A stretch of 64,000 nucleotides of DNA from Carposina sasakii. Taxonomy: Eukaryota > Arthropoda > Insecta > Lepidoptera > Carposinidae. A model generated the notes under the pieces. That model had not been told where the DNA came from. It did not search any database and saw only the letters and a list, made by a program, of their open reading frames with translations. The stretch covers positions 14,384,001-14,448,000 of the forward strand of contig CP053156.1 of NCBI GenBank assembly GCA_014607495.2. Reading direction: 5' to 3'. Of this stretch, positions 18,541 through 29,600 are shown in pieces (positions within the stretch are counted from its first letter, which is position 1; each line of letters begins with the position of its first letter). Position numbers and translations under genes: made by a program.

Positions 18541-21457
18541 ATATGTATCAACTGATACCACGAGAACCTTATCTACAAAGCAAATTTTGATATTAATATG
18601 AGTTTTATAGCATTATATTTTCATTTTACTACCCCGTACCATGTACACGTAAATAATATAGAACGCTCTAAAATTGAGTACACGTCGTCTACTCACGTAT
18701 TCATCGCTGCTTACAAAGGCGAGTCGATAAAACCAGTGTTTATGGGGCCAGCAATGAATTGGTAATGGCAACCTCTCGTGCTCGCATAATGCTTACGTGA
18801 TTTTACGTATCGATATGCAGTGTCTAATCTTAGAGGGCTTATGTTGTTTTACATTGATGCATATGATGAAAATCTACGTTGCAGATATTTAACTCTAGTG
18901 CCAGGTGCAAGCATTTAAATGTACCTTGCTTTTTAAATACCTCTATGTACCAATTTATTTGGATCACTTTTATTTTTGTACTTTGTAAGGTATATTATTA
19001 TTATTATAGGTTAGGATTATCAACTTGTGGACTTAACTAGAAACTTAATTAGAAATTATTAAGCTATAGATAATTACTTTCTCATAGATACCCGAAACAT
19101 CAACATGAAAAATTGGTATTTTATAGTTTACATCGAATTTACATGGACGAACTCATGGGCGGAAGCTAGCAACGTTAATGAAATTTGCAGGACGTACAGA
19201 GATTCTGATTAAACCTTGACCTTTTCAAAGTTGAAAAATTAGCTAAAACTCAATGAACAAAGTTCCCTGATTTAAGGAACAAAGGGCTGTGTTATTGTTT
19301 AGTCCCTTTGTGCTGGGAAAGTTTACTTATGAGTTAAACTTTTTAAAACAAAACGGGGGGTTGTTCGTGATTTATTTACTTTTATACTGTTCTTTTTGTA
19401 TAAGGCATATTATATTTAAAGCACTCGGGTTCCAAGTAAAGTTAAAAATTAAAAGCATAAAATTAAATACTACGTTGTCAGTTTATAAAAGTGAATTAAA
19501 ACGAATAAATAAATACGTACTAACCGTGTTTTACAAAAGAATTAATGCTGAATATTGCCTTATGTTTAAAAATATTTCGAACATTTTTCTGTCAAAATGT
19601 CAATGTTAGACAGTGTCTAACTTAAGACGCGGCTTATGACTAGAAAAACCTTAGTATCACATTCAATACGAGTATACATCTCAATATATGCGCAGTAACT
19701 ATTTTAATCTTAACTTCACATAGGAACTCTCATTAAAAAAGGAAACCTAACCGAGTTTCAGAACAAGGAGAATCGCTAAACTGCGCAATGCCGTCCACTC
19801 CATTTTCCTGGAAAATCGGAGGTATCTCGCATACCGGGACAGTGAAGCGCGAACCGCTATTACAGCTCATGCGGGTAACGTTAGACCGCAATCAGCTGGA
19901 ACCTGGATAGAAAAATGCTTTTGAACACAGTAGTGCAACTTTTGAATTCCTTTTTTATTCCAACATAATCATCTTGCATTGAAAATAGGTCGGTCTTTTA
20001 AGTTTCTCTGGAAGTAATTAAAGGCAGAGTTTATTGTATTTATGACTTGATCCGATTCAAATCATTTACTAAGACAATGCCTCTGAGTTCTTTCGTTGAA
20101 ATATTAATTAAACATTTACTTACATATATTTTTCACTTAAAATTAGAAAGACTGTACAGGAGCAAAATATTGAACCTGAGAAATTTAATTGTTTGACATA
20201 CTTGTTTCTCCATACACTGTGACCTATTCTCAGTGCAACGCTGGCGTGCGGTATTCGTCAAATTGCACCGAGCATGCGGAGAGATTACACCTCGAGCGCA
20301 CGACGTATTATACAAGTTTAAGAACAGAGGAAAATGGAAGGAATATGAGAAACTTTGTTAATGAAAGTATGGCTTGAGACTTTGCTAAGTTATATTATAT
20401 TGCTATCAAACCTACTACATTGTTGAGGTATGAAAAAGTTGCGACTGTAGTGTCTTGTGTTCGTGATCATGAGTAGGCAGATCCGAGGGTCAGCGGAGGG
20501 TATAGGGCCCGGTGGCGGGCGATCCCTCAATAGAGATGAAAAAGTTCGACTGTTTTTGACGAAACAGATGATAGGTAAAGCTTTAATATTGAATGCGAAC
20601 TTAATTCACACAAACAGGATGCACAGGAGTGTGTAAACTACACACTCCCTTTTCACCAGTTAGCCTATTAAGTCCCACGTGGTAAGGGGTGAGCCTAACG
20701 CCGATTTCTGGTACCTTCATTCGTGCGACTTCTGGTTCTTCTATTTTCTCATATATTATTACAAAAACACTTCCTCCGGATATTAAATACTCTAACCACT
20801 TTCACGGTTTATGATTCAGCCTCCAGTGTGTAGTAAAAATCATAAGTTTCCTACATTAAACACAGGTTTACAGCTTTTGCCAGAGCCTCCGTCGACAGAG
20901 GTTTTCATTTAATTTTTTGAAATGATTTCGTAGAAAGCGATTTTAGTAATATTCACGGTTATCTTTTAGTCATAAAAAGTCTCTCGTGTACATATTACAA
21001 AAGCATCTCTGTACAAGCATAGTCCGAAACTAAGCTAAACTTATTATAAACTGATCAAACTGAAAATACTCTAGACATGTCTATTATATACCTATACGAT
21101 TACCTTCGAATAGCACTTTTGAAAAATATAAACTCGACTATTATAAAAAAGTAGCCTTGCACCCGGGATAGAACCTAATCGTCAAAACCGCATAATGTTA
21201 GTGTGGAAAACACATTAAGAACATACTTCCTTATATTTCTGAAATCATAACCCTTCTTTGGTCTACCTTAGTCGGGTAAAACACTCGGTTTAAACGACTC
21301 CTTACGCCCGCGTGTGGTTGGAACGCGGTAAGTAACTTAGCGCGCTCTATAAAGCGGAAAGTGCTTTTAAGCTTGAGCCATGCTAAATCTTTAAAGCAAT
21401 ATTACTATTATACTTTTGCCCTAAGATTTTTTTATAATATAGAAATATTTATTTTCA
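18541..21457. other. Long quiet stretch, mostly unique-looking sequence
   Basis: Apart from a short repeat-E piece at 20463-20530 and a small block at 20648-20700 (AAGTCCCACGTGGTAAGG, also near 15925) I see no repeats. A 106-codon frame at 19289-19609 is Lys/Asn/Phe-rich and resembles AT-rich non-coding DNA. The only stretch with exon-like composition is 19751-19924. Confidence 0.4.
19751..19924 (+). other. Exon-like open stretch, unproven
   Basis: A 57-codon stop-to-stop frame in a locally GC-richer, non-repetitive block. It reads through a charged sequence such as IAKLRNAVHSIF and ENRRYLAYRDSEARTA. It has no ATG in that frame. A TTTCAG (19755-19760) could be a splice acceptor near its start. 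No family is recognised. It could equally be a fragment of an unknown repeat. Confidence 0.2.
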
Positions 21458-21636
21458 AAACTAGTGGACGCCCGCGACTCCATCTACGTGGACTACAGAA
21501 AAAACAAAATTTGGAAATTATCCGGGATTAAAACTTTTTCCCGGGATAAAAAGTAGCATATATGTTAAGTGGGACCTGTCACATATTACTGAAAACTGCA
21601 TCGAAATCGGTTCAGCCGTTTCTGAGATTGGCGTAT
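21458..21636 (+). repeat. GTGGACGCCCGCGAC repeat, left part (interrupted by LINE)
   Basis: It runs from ACTAGTGGACGCCCGCGACT to GTTTCTGAGATTGGCGTAT, where the LINE tail begins. The expected continuation (ATGTACAGACAGCGATCCGT) is found beyond the LINE at 25558-25592. The repeat was therefore split by the LINE insertion. Confidence 0.75.
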
Positions 21637-21692
21637 ATTTTCAATCAATCAATCAATCAATCAATATGTTTATTTGCTCAAATATGTGTATA

Positions 21693-22509
21693 TGTCGTGG
21701 CCATATCGTAGAATTGATCATTTCATGAAATGGTCGAGCATTTCATGAAATGGTCGCATTTCGTGAAAAGTTCAACTGTCTATTGGCCACATCATGATAT
21801 GGTTTGGGCAGATCGATGATTAAAAATCGTTTCTCGATATCGGCAACTAAACGCCCGATCATTTCATGAAGTAGTCAAGATTATTGATCATATCGTAAAA
21901 TAGTTACATGAATCACCGGTAGAGGCGCTGCGCGCGTTTTATTTATGTGTGAAGATGGCGGATTTTTCTTTTTAGGTTATAAAACAAATTAAAGAGAGTA
22001 GGGTGACTATGCAGAAGAAGTTCACGGATAGTGTGTTATATTGTATAATGTATATTAGACTTAATGGTGGTTTATAATAATATTGTTAAACAAAAACCTT
22101 AGATTACGATAGGTTAGGTTAGGTTAGACTATGACAAATGACGCACGAGCCGAGCGAGCGGAGCGAGCGTGCCCAGGCAGCGTCCGGCGATGTGCCAGAT
22201 GCGAATCGCTTTTGTAAAGTCTTTTATGTTTTTAAATATTATATTGTGAAAATATCACATAAATAATAGCAAAAAAAATCATACCATCATACCTTATGGT
22301 ATACTTATATATGGTGTAAGCTCTTACCACATTCGGATTTTATGGACACCCTGTTAATACGATTTGGCCAAACGTGGATGACAAAATCGTGAAATGTAGA
22401 CGATTTAACGATCTGGTCAAATTGAATTGGCCACTTCATGAAATGCGACCACTTCATGAAATGCTCGACCATTTCATGAAATGATCAATTTAACAATATG
22501 GCCACGACA
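21693..22509. mobile_element. TIR DNA element with TTTCATGAAATGGTC subterminal repeats
   Basis: The left end TGTCGTGGCCATATCG and right end AATATGGCCACGACA are inverted and flanked on both sides by TATA. About 90 bp of each end is inverted. Each end carries three tandem palindromic units of the type TTTCATGAAATGGTC/TTTCATGAAATGCTC. The interior (21900-22400) has a GC-rich block GAGCGAGCGGAGCGAGCGTG and no coding frame. It lies in the 3' UTR of the LINE. Confidence 0.75.
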
Positions 22510-22512
22510 TAT

Positions 22513-22658
22513 ATATCGTCACCGTAAAGCGAAAACTCACTAAGTAGGTTAAAACGTGTTATGAGTAATGGAGTTTTATTATTATTAATATTAAAACTCC
22601 ATTACTAAAAACACGTTTTAACTTACTTAGAGACTTTTCGCTCTACGGCGACGATATA
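22513..22658. repeat. Near-perfect 146-bp palindrome (MITE-like)
   Basis: Arms of about 65 bp: ATATCGTCACCGTAAAGCG...AATGGAGTTTTATT pairs with AATATTAAAACTCCATT...CGCTCTACGGCGACGATAT. Mismatches are few and the centre is an ATT-rich spacer. It abuts the TIR element at 21693-22509. Confidence 0.8.
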
Positions 22659-22919
22659 CATGTTATTATTTGTATTTACAGCAAGCGTTCTACATATTTC
22701 GTCATATCTGACATGCAAATTTTTATTCCATACAATTTAACATCAAGCAGGCATTAGTTAGTTTAATAAATTCTAATAAAAAATGTCAATTTAACAATAA
22801 ATAACAACAGAAATTCAATATGTCAGTAACTACTATTTCAATGTCAATATCAAAATTTAAATTTACCATTCAATAATAGGAATATGCTAATTCCATACAT
22901 AATAGGCATGTCCACAATT

Positions 22920-25487
22920 TCATATAAATTTTCTATCAAATTTCGAAGAAAGAAATTCATTAACAGAGTAATATACATCGTTAAGTAATAACTCTGTAAG
23001 CTGACTCTTAAATAAATATATATTATCAATCTTACATAGTTTTGCAGGCAGTTTGTTGTAAATCCTAGGAAACATACCAAACACGCTATTATTAAACATT
23101 GCAGATTTACAGTGCGGCATGCATATCTTATGTTTGTTTCGTTCTCCTTTTAGCTTACAAAATGAGTCTAAATTATTTTTAACATGCATTGCAATCTCCA
23201 AGATGTACATGCATGGGAGTGGCAATATGTTTAAACTTTTAAAATAAGGTCTGCAACTGTCCGTTTGCTTTAGGTTAGCCATTGCTCTAATACACCTTTT
23301 TTGAGACTTGAATATAATGTCTTTGTCAGTTGAGTTACCCCAAAAAATAACTCCATATCGCATTGTTGATGCGACATATGCATGATATGCTGTTAGAACC
23401 GCTGACTGGTTTACAACCTTTGTCAACATTCGTATCGCGTATGAAAACGAATTTATTTTTTTGCTTGTTATTTCAATGTGGGCCTTCCAATTCAAGTTAC
23501 TGTCAATATTTAACCCCAAAAATTTTGTAACGGCAATTTTGTGAATATTTTTATTATTATAATTAATGTCAAGTTTGTTGCATATTACTTTCCGATTATT
23601 AAATGTCATTATTTGTGTTTTGTCAAAGTTAATTAATAGATTATTTGAGCTCGTCCAGTGTACTATATTTTTTAATGTCTTATTAATCTCTTGTTCAAAA
23701 GTATTTATGTCATTTCCCACGAAAATTACAGTGCTGTCGTCAGCAAATAGCGACATTGGGTGATTAGTTATTTTGGGAAAGTCGTTAATGTATAGAATAA
23801 ACAAAAGTGGACCCAAAACACTACCTTGTGGAACGCCATAGCGTACCTTTTTAGTATCAGACATATATTTGACTTCAGTTCTAGTATTTAAACAAATTCT
23901 GGTTACTAGGGTTGCCTGCGACCTTCCCATTAAATACGACTTCATTAATTGAAGAGTGTTACCACGAACACCATATGCGCTCAACTTGTTTAATAGAATG
24001 GTATGGTCCACGTAATCGAAGGCTTTTGTAAGATCCATATATAAAGCACAGACAGGCTTGTTGTTATCTATACCTGTCATGACATGTCCCAAAAATTTAA
24101 GGATGGCACCATTTATATTCTTGTTTTTCCTAAATCCTGTCTGTTCATTTGCTAATATACTATACTTTTCAAAGTAGTCATATAGCGAGTTGTGTATTAC
24201 CTTCTCAAAGATTTTTGAGAAGACAGGATTTAGTGCTACTGGTCTGTAGCAATTTAAATCATGTTTATCGTTTTTTTTGAAAATAGGTTTTATTATGGCC
24301 TTTTTAAGTTTATCAGGAAAAACTCCGTTTTCAATAGCTATATTTATTATGTGGCTAAGAACGGCTGATACCTGAATTGCTACGTATTTGATTACTTTTG
24401 TGGAGATGTCGTCATACCCCGTACTATTGCTATCTTTTAAATTCTTAATTATATTAAATATGTCAATTGGTGTGGTCGGTCTAATAAAAACAGAATTACT
24501 TATATTAAATGTCAATGGTTTATATTTTAAGTTAGAAAATGGTTTAACCAGGTCAATAAAGAAATTATTAAATGTTTGTGCTATTTCACTAGGATTGTCT
24601 ATTATTTTGTTTTTCATGATGATTTTTTCAATATTTTGTTGGGGGACATTATACTTGTAACTGTTGATAATCTTCCATGTAGCTCTGGCTTTATTTGGAT
24701 TATTTTTTATAAAATAATCATTTTGGGACTTTTGCGTTGATTTTATGAATACACGCAATTTTTTATGGTAATTCTTAAATATTGACTTGTTTTCCACAGT
24801 TGGTGATTTCCTATACTTCCAGAGCAGTAACCTTTTCTTCCTACAAAAATTCCTAATACCCTTCGAAACCCATCTTGGCCGCTTGTGTACTGATATTTTC
24901 ACTTTGTTAATCGGAAAGCAAAGGTCATAAAACATCTTGAAATTGTCATAAAACAAATTAAAAGATTCATTTGTGTCTAATGATTTAAAAGATTCACTGA
25001 AGCTTAGTGCTTCTATACAGTGCCTAAATTTCTTAAGGTTGCAATCGCCGTAGTCCCTTCTATCGATATACCAATACAAGATTCTACACTTTAGCTGAAC
25101 AGGGCAGTTAAGAATCTGAGCAGTATGGTCTGATAGTGCTAATTCCAAAATTTCACTGCTACATCCCCTGATTTTATGAATAAAATGATCAATGCATTTT
25201 TGACTGCTGATTCGGGTGGGCTGGTTTAATTCAAATTTAAGGTCGTATTGCGATATGATTCCAGTGAACAGCCTTAATTCTTTACTTGCCACAAGATTGT
25301 CTATGTGAAGGTCACCACACAGTATGACCTTCCTTTTTCCAATACAGACATGATTTAACAAGCCATCAATTTTTCCCAAGAAAATATCAAATGGTTTTTT
25401 ACCACTTTTGGGTGGCCTATAGACACAGATTATTATTATTTTATGTTCAGTGAGCTCTGCCGCACAACATTCAACTATATTAGGCAC
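22920..25487 (-). CDS. LINE ORF2: partial endonuclease plus reverse transcriptase
   Basis: The 855-residue frame is the only long undeleted RT in the window. The N terminus is the second half of an apurinic-type endonuclease: VYRPPKSGK near residue 23, GDLHID near 60, IDHFIHK near 103, LSDHTAQ near 118. The RT follows with KPIFKKND and NCYRPVALN, motif A MDLTKAFDYVDH near 475, motif B GVPQGSVLGPLLF near 550, and motif C FADD near 590. The C-terminal region is typical of Jockey/CR1-group elements. The frame continues open upstream of the first Met to about 25530, so the start is only nominal; the element is 5'-truncated and lacks ORF1 and half of the endonuclease. Clade assignment is by motif pattern only. 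Confidence 0.85.
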   Translation of the reverse strand: MPNIVECCAAELTEHKIIIICVYRPPKSGKKPFDIFLGKIDGLLNHVCIGKRKVILCGDLHIDNLVASKELRLFTGIISQYDLKFELNQPTRISSQKCIDHFIHKIRGCSSEILELALSDHTAQILNCPVQLKCRILYWYIDRRDYGDCNLKKFRHCIEALSFSESFKSLDTNESFNLFYDNFKMFYDLCFPINKVKISVHKRPRWVSKGIRNFCRKKRLLLWKYRKSPTVENKSIFKNYHKKLRVFIKSTQKSQNDYFIKNNPNKARATWKIINSYKYNVPQQNIEKIIMKNKIIDNPSEIAQTFNNFFIDLVKPFSNLKYKPLTFNISNSVFIRPTTPIDIFNIIKNLKDSNSTGYDDISTKVIKYVAIQVSAVLSHIINIAIENGVFPDKLKKAIIKPIFKKNDKHDLNCYRPVALNPVFSKIFEKVIHNSLYDYFEKYSILANEQTGFRKNKNINGAILKFLGHVMTGIDNNKPVCALYMDLTKAFDYVDHTILLNKLSAYGVRGNTLQLMKSYLMGRSQATLVTRICLNTRTEVKYMSDTKKVRYGVPQGSVLGPLLFILYINDFPKITNHPMSLFADDSTVIFVGNDINTFEQEINKTLKNIVHWTSSNNLLINFDKTQIMTFNNRKVICNKLDINYNNKNIHKIAVTKFLGLNIDSNLNWKAHIEITSKKINSFSYAIRMLTKVVNQSAVLTAYHAYVASTMRYGVIFWGNSTDKDIIFKSQKRCIRAMANLKQTDSCRPYFKSLNILPLPCMYILEIAMHVKNNLDSFCKLKGERNKHKICMPHCKSAMFNNSVFGMFPRIYNKLPAKLCKIDNIYLFKSQLTELLLNDVYYSVNEFLSSKFDRKFI

Positions 25488-25554
25488 ACTAAATTTTTGA
25501 GCATCACTTAAATTTTGATAATTTTCAATATATTTTCAATATATTTCTCATATA

Positions 25555-25592
25555 TTTTCAATGTACAGACAGCGATCCGTTACATTTTTATA
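25555..25592 (+). repeat. GTGGACGCCCGCGAC repeat, right remnant
   Basis: TTTTCAATGTACAGACAGCG and ATCCGTTACATTTTTAT are the 3' end of the repeat that begins at 21458, displaced by the LINE. Confidence 0.7.
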
Positions 25593-25604
25593 GATTTCCT
25601 TTGC

Positions 25605-25740
25605 TGATGCGGGGTTTCATAAGAATACATAAGCTGCACCTCCTTCCGTATATGTCGTAAGAGTCAACTAAGGAACTCAAGTATTCTCTTAAGCGGTAAG
25701 CTAGCAACTGGTCTTCTAAGTCTAGGTCAACTAGGTCTTC
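25605..25740 (+). repeat. Dispersed repeat F (CTGATGCGGGGTTTC)
   Basis: GCTGATGCGGGGTTTCATAA, ATAAGCTGCACCTCC, GTCGTAAGAGTCAACTAAGG and AAGCGGTAAGCTAGCAACTG. Pieces of it are at 15770-15860, 17350-17405, 36009-36085, 38085-38160 (- strand) and 53066-53125. Confidence 0.55.
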
Positions 25741-25756
25741 AAGTCGAGAGTGAACC

Positions 25757-25935
25757 GCCCCCTGATTACGTAAAAGTAATAGCAAAGCCGAAGCAAAGCG
25801 ATAGCGAAAATTGTACAATATTCGCCTTGAAATGTCAAAGTTCCTATGAAATTCATTTTACGTAATACGAATTTGACAAGCAATCAGCGATTTTAGCTAT
25901 CGCTTTGCTTTTGCTAGGTGGGTAATAAGGGGGCC
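25757..25935. mobile_element. MITE with GGGGGC ends and AGCAAAGCGATAGC subterminal repeats
   Basis: GCCCCCTGATTACG...AGCAAAGCGATAGCGAAAAT at the left is inverted at the right as ATTTTAGCTATCGCTTTGCT...GGTAATAAGGGGGCC. 179 bp, non-coding. The GGGGGC ends resemble those of the 14051 family, but the interior is different. Confidence 0.7.
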
Positions 25936-26169
25936 GGTTACTTTTAGGCGAGCGCGCTCCATCTTAGACTGCAACCGTGCTTACTATCAGGCGCGTTGTG
26001 GTCAAGCGTAAGCCTATTTAGTATAAAAAAAACTTATCACTGTTACCTATATTTATGGATGTAGGTAGATCCTTCATGATCATGCAGTTCTAGCCACCCA
26101 ATTTCTAGTGTATACTGTGTAGGTATTTTCAAAATTAACCTGACACATAATGGAAGCTGTACACGATTT

Positions 26170-26358
26170 TATATAGAAACAATAGTGACCCGCCCGGCTT
26201 CGCACGGGTGCAGTGCTAATACTATACATATAAACCTTCCTCGTGAATCACTCTATCTATTAAAAAAACCACATCAAAATCCGTTCCCGAGTTTGAAAGA
26301 TCTAAGCTACATAGAGACGGACAGACAGCGGCAAACGACTTTGTTTTATAATATGTAG
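26170..26358 (+). repeat. RTE-type LINE 3'-end repeat
   Basis: CCCGCCCGGCTTCGCACGGG, ACATCAAAATCCGTTCC, AAAGATCTAAGCTACATAG, GACAGACAGCGGCAAACGAC and TTTGTTTTATAATATGTAG. The pattern is familiar from RTE-like repeat ends in arthropods. The BEL/Pao element at 26359 inserted into its last bases. Confidence 0.6.
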
Positions 26359-26576
26359 TGTTTACGCTTCGATAGCTGCTATTGATTTTGGTTATAAAAA
26401 TGAGAAGATCTGAATTTTACTTTAAACTGACTATAATGAAAATATGTATATAAATAACAATTGCGTGTATGAGGTACAACTCGGAAGAAGGCACTGAGTC
26501 GAAGAAGATGGCGCCGTGGTCGCGAGCGCCCCGCGCCCCTGCGCCCCTCTGTGCTGGTAAAGGTGAAGCCGTAACA
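26359..26576 (-). repeat. 3' LTR of the BEL/Pao element
   Basis: 218 bp, TGTTTACG...CCGTAACA in + orientation. It differs from the other LTR by A versus G near 26441. Confidence 0.9.
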
Positions 26577-26602
26577 TGCTCCCGGGGGTTGAAGCAACCG
26601 CT

Positions 26603-29600
26603 TCAACAATGTAGTGTCTCGATGGGTAAGGGGCATATGTTGTTATATGCTCTCTGTATGATGCCTTTCTTGGTCAGGATATCCGCAACTCTGCTGACGT
26701 TATCCTGTCCTGGATGAAGTTTGGTGACTCTGCCCAAGGGCCAAAGTAAAGGTGGTTGATTTTTATCTCTGACGAGGACTAGGGAGCCAAGCTTCAGGTC
26801 GTCGCTCGAAGACTGCCACTTGACCTTCTGTTGAAGAGTAGTAATATATTCATGAGAGAAGCGCTGCCAAAAATGTTGTTTTAGTTTCTCAATCTTTTCG
26901 TAACGATCAAGGCGATTTATGTTAGAGTCATTGAGTGAAGGCTGAGGAATCGTCAAAAGCGATCGTCCGATTAGGAAGTGAGCAGGTGAAAGGTAAGAAA
27001 GGTCTGAAGGATCTGTAGATAACGGAACGAGTGGTCGGGAGTTTAGAATACCTTCTATCTGAATCAAGCATCTTGACATTTCCTCATAGGTAAGATGAGA
27101 TAATGAAAGAATTCGTCTGAGATGGTGTTTGACTGATTTAACAGCTGATTCCCATAACCCGCCAAAGTGGGGTGAATAGGGAGGAATAAATTTAAAGTTT
27201 ATACCTTGATTTAAGATTTCCGTCTGTATGTCGTCTGAATAACTTTTGAAGAAATTAAGAATGTCATTACTGGCCCCGACAAAGGTCGTTCCATTGTCTG
27301 AGGAGATAGTCTGCGGCTTACCACGGCGACTTATGAATCTATGGAGAGCTGCTATGAAAGCTTCCTTTGTAAGGTCCGTGACGAGCTCGAGATGCAAGGC
27401 TTTTACTGCGAAACATACAAAAATACAAATATATGATTTTATGAGTCTGCTACCTCTACCCTTTCGATCAGTAATCAGCACTGGCCCTGCGTAGTCGATA
27501 CCGGTATGTAGGAAAGGAAACTCTAGATGTGTTCTGTCTTTTGGCAGATCGCCCATTATAGGCTGAATAACTTTTTGTTTGAATCTAGAGCACCGTACGC
27601 ATTTGTGTACAGTATGCCGCGCGAGGTTCCTCCCCCCCAATGCCCAGTATGTTTGCCTAATGTGTGAGAGTAGCATGTTTGGACCTGCGTGCATTAACTC
27701 TATGTGATGTTTACGAAATAGTATACGTGTGATATGATGTTTGCTGTCTAAAAGAATAGGATGTTTTACGTTATATGTATAATTAGAATTATTAAGACGT
27801 CCACCCACACGTAATATGTTATTTGAATCTATGAAGGGAGATAAAGATGAAACTCTATTTTTCTGTTTTAAATGTTCGCCTGAAACTATGCTATTTATTT
27901 CTTCTGAAAACATTTCTTCTTGTACTGTGCGTAAAACTATGAGCTCTGAAGTCTGTAGCTCTGTTAGATTTAAAATTCCCATCGTTTTATCTGTGATGTT
28001 TCTGCAATTTTTTATAAATCTGTAAATGTAAGCAATCGTTCTGATTAATCTATTGTAGTTAGATTTTTTATGAATTAATCCTGAAATTATATTATTAGTA
28101 TTATCCATATTTATATTATGATTTTTATTTATGTGTGTTGTGAATGTTAATGTTGTTTCCTGAAGAGATACATTTGTGCATGTAGCTGGTGTTTTGGGAA
28201 AGTCAATATGTGTTTGGTGAAGAAAGCTCGGTCCTGTCCACCACAACCCTGATTCAATGAGATGTTCAGCTCTCACTCCGCGAGAAACCAGGTCTGCCGG
28301 GTTTAACTTAGAAGGCACGTAGCTCCAACTGTAGGCGGAAGTACTGTCTTGAATCTCACCCACCCTATTACGAATGAAGGTCTTTAGGTGGGAAGGTGAG
28401 GTATTAAGCCAACCTAGGACGATCATTGAATCAGTCCAATAAAATATATTATCAAACTTTTTCGTTAGAGACTCTGTAATTTTAGTGCCAAATCTTGTGC
28501 CAAGTAGTGCTCCGCAAAGCTCTAACCTAGGTATAGTCACTGGTTTTATTGGCGCGACTTTGTTTTTCGACGCCAGAAGATGAACTGTTACTTTACCATG
28601 ATTATCGACTGTTCTAATATATGCACATGCACCGTATGCTCGCTCTGAGGCGTCTGTGAATATATGTAATTCAAGTGTTATAGGTTTGCTACTACAGACC
28701 CAGCGTGGAACACGAAGTGCATTTAGATGTGAAAGTGATTGGATATAATTCAAAAATTTTGTCCTTATCTCATACGCTACCTCGTCATCCCAATTGCCCC
28801 TGTCGATCCATAGCCCCTGCATTAACATTTTGGCCTCTACTGTCGATGGACCTAACAGGCCTAAGGGGTCAAAAACCTGGCTAACGAGAGACAAAATCAA
28901 GCGTTTTGTTATCTTTTTTTTGTTACTTGTTTTTATCATTATAGAGAATAATAAATTATCTGTAGTAGAGTTCCACTGAAGTCCTAATATTTTGTTAGGG
29001 AAAGAATCATCAAAATCCAACGTCTTTTCGGTATCATTGATTTTTATAGTCTGTCCGTCGTCTGTCTGTATGATAGAATTTAAAATTTTTGAGCTATTGG
29101 ATTGTAATTTTCTAAGATTAAATTTAGCAGATTGTAAAGTTTTTATGACATCTTTACAGAGCTCTACCACAAGATATTCTGACATGAAGTGTAGGTACCT
29201 TTCTTTCAGCTGTGAGTCACGTGACAGCCTGCGCTCCAGGGAATGATAGCGCTGCTTTGCCATAACGTACGAGTCTCCAAGAATCTCAGGTGAACCCTTA
29301 AGTGGTATAGAGACTACAAATTTACCTTCTGGATCTCGTCTGGTGGTGTCCATGAAGTTCTGCTCACAGGCTCGCTCTTCCTGAGACATAGAGTGTTTCG
29401 AAGATACTGACTCTAGCTCCCAAAACCGCGTTAGTTGGGATTCTTCGTTCTGAAGAAAGTAGCAAGTAGAAGACTGGTATGTGTTATTATTTTTATGTTT
29501 GTTTTCTGAATTCGTATGTATTACGCCTGATACTAACCAACCTAGTTTAGTTTGTTGCAACTTAGGACGCTGCTTGCCTAAATCAATGAAGTTGGTAGTT

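Larger units (their letters stand above)
21639..25540 (-). mobile_element. Jockey-like LINE, 5'-truncated, with nested insertions
   Basis: On the - strand it starts inside the endonuclease domain near 25535 and contains ORF2 to 22920. A 3' UTR follows, and the element ends in AAATAAACATATTGATTGAT with a (TTGA)n tail at 21639-21663. Its 3' UTR is split by two inverted-repeat elements (21693-22509 and 22513-22658). The related fragment at 4935-5362 lacks these and shows the uninterrupted arrangement. The LINE itself sits in a GTGGACGCCCGCGAC repeat. Confidence 0.8.

Noticed and set aside
22107..22130. Telomeric TTAGG repeats
   Set aside because: Only about three units within a MITE interior. 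Too short to indicate an interstitial telomere.
25588..25818. A 76-codon minus-strand gene
   Set aside because: It spans repeat F and the start of a MITE. No family resemblance.
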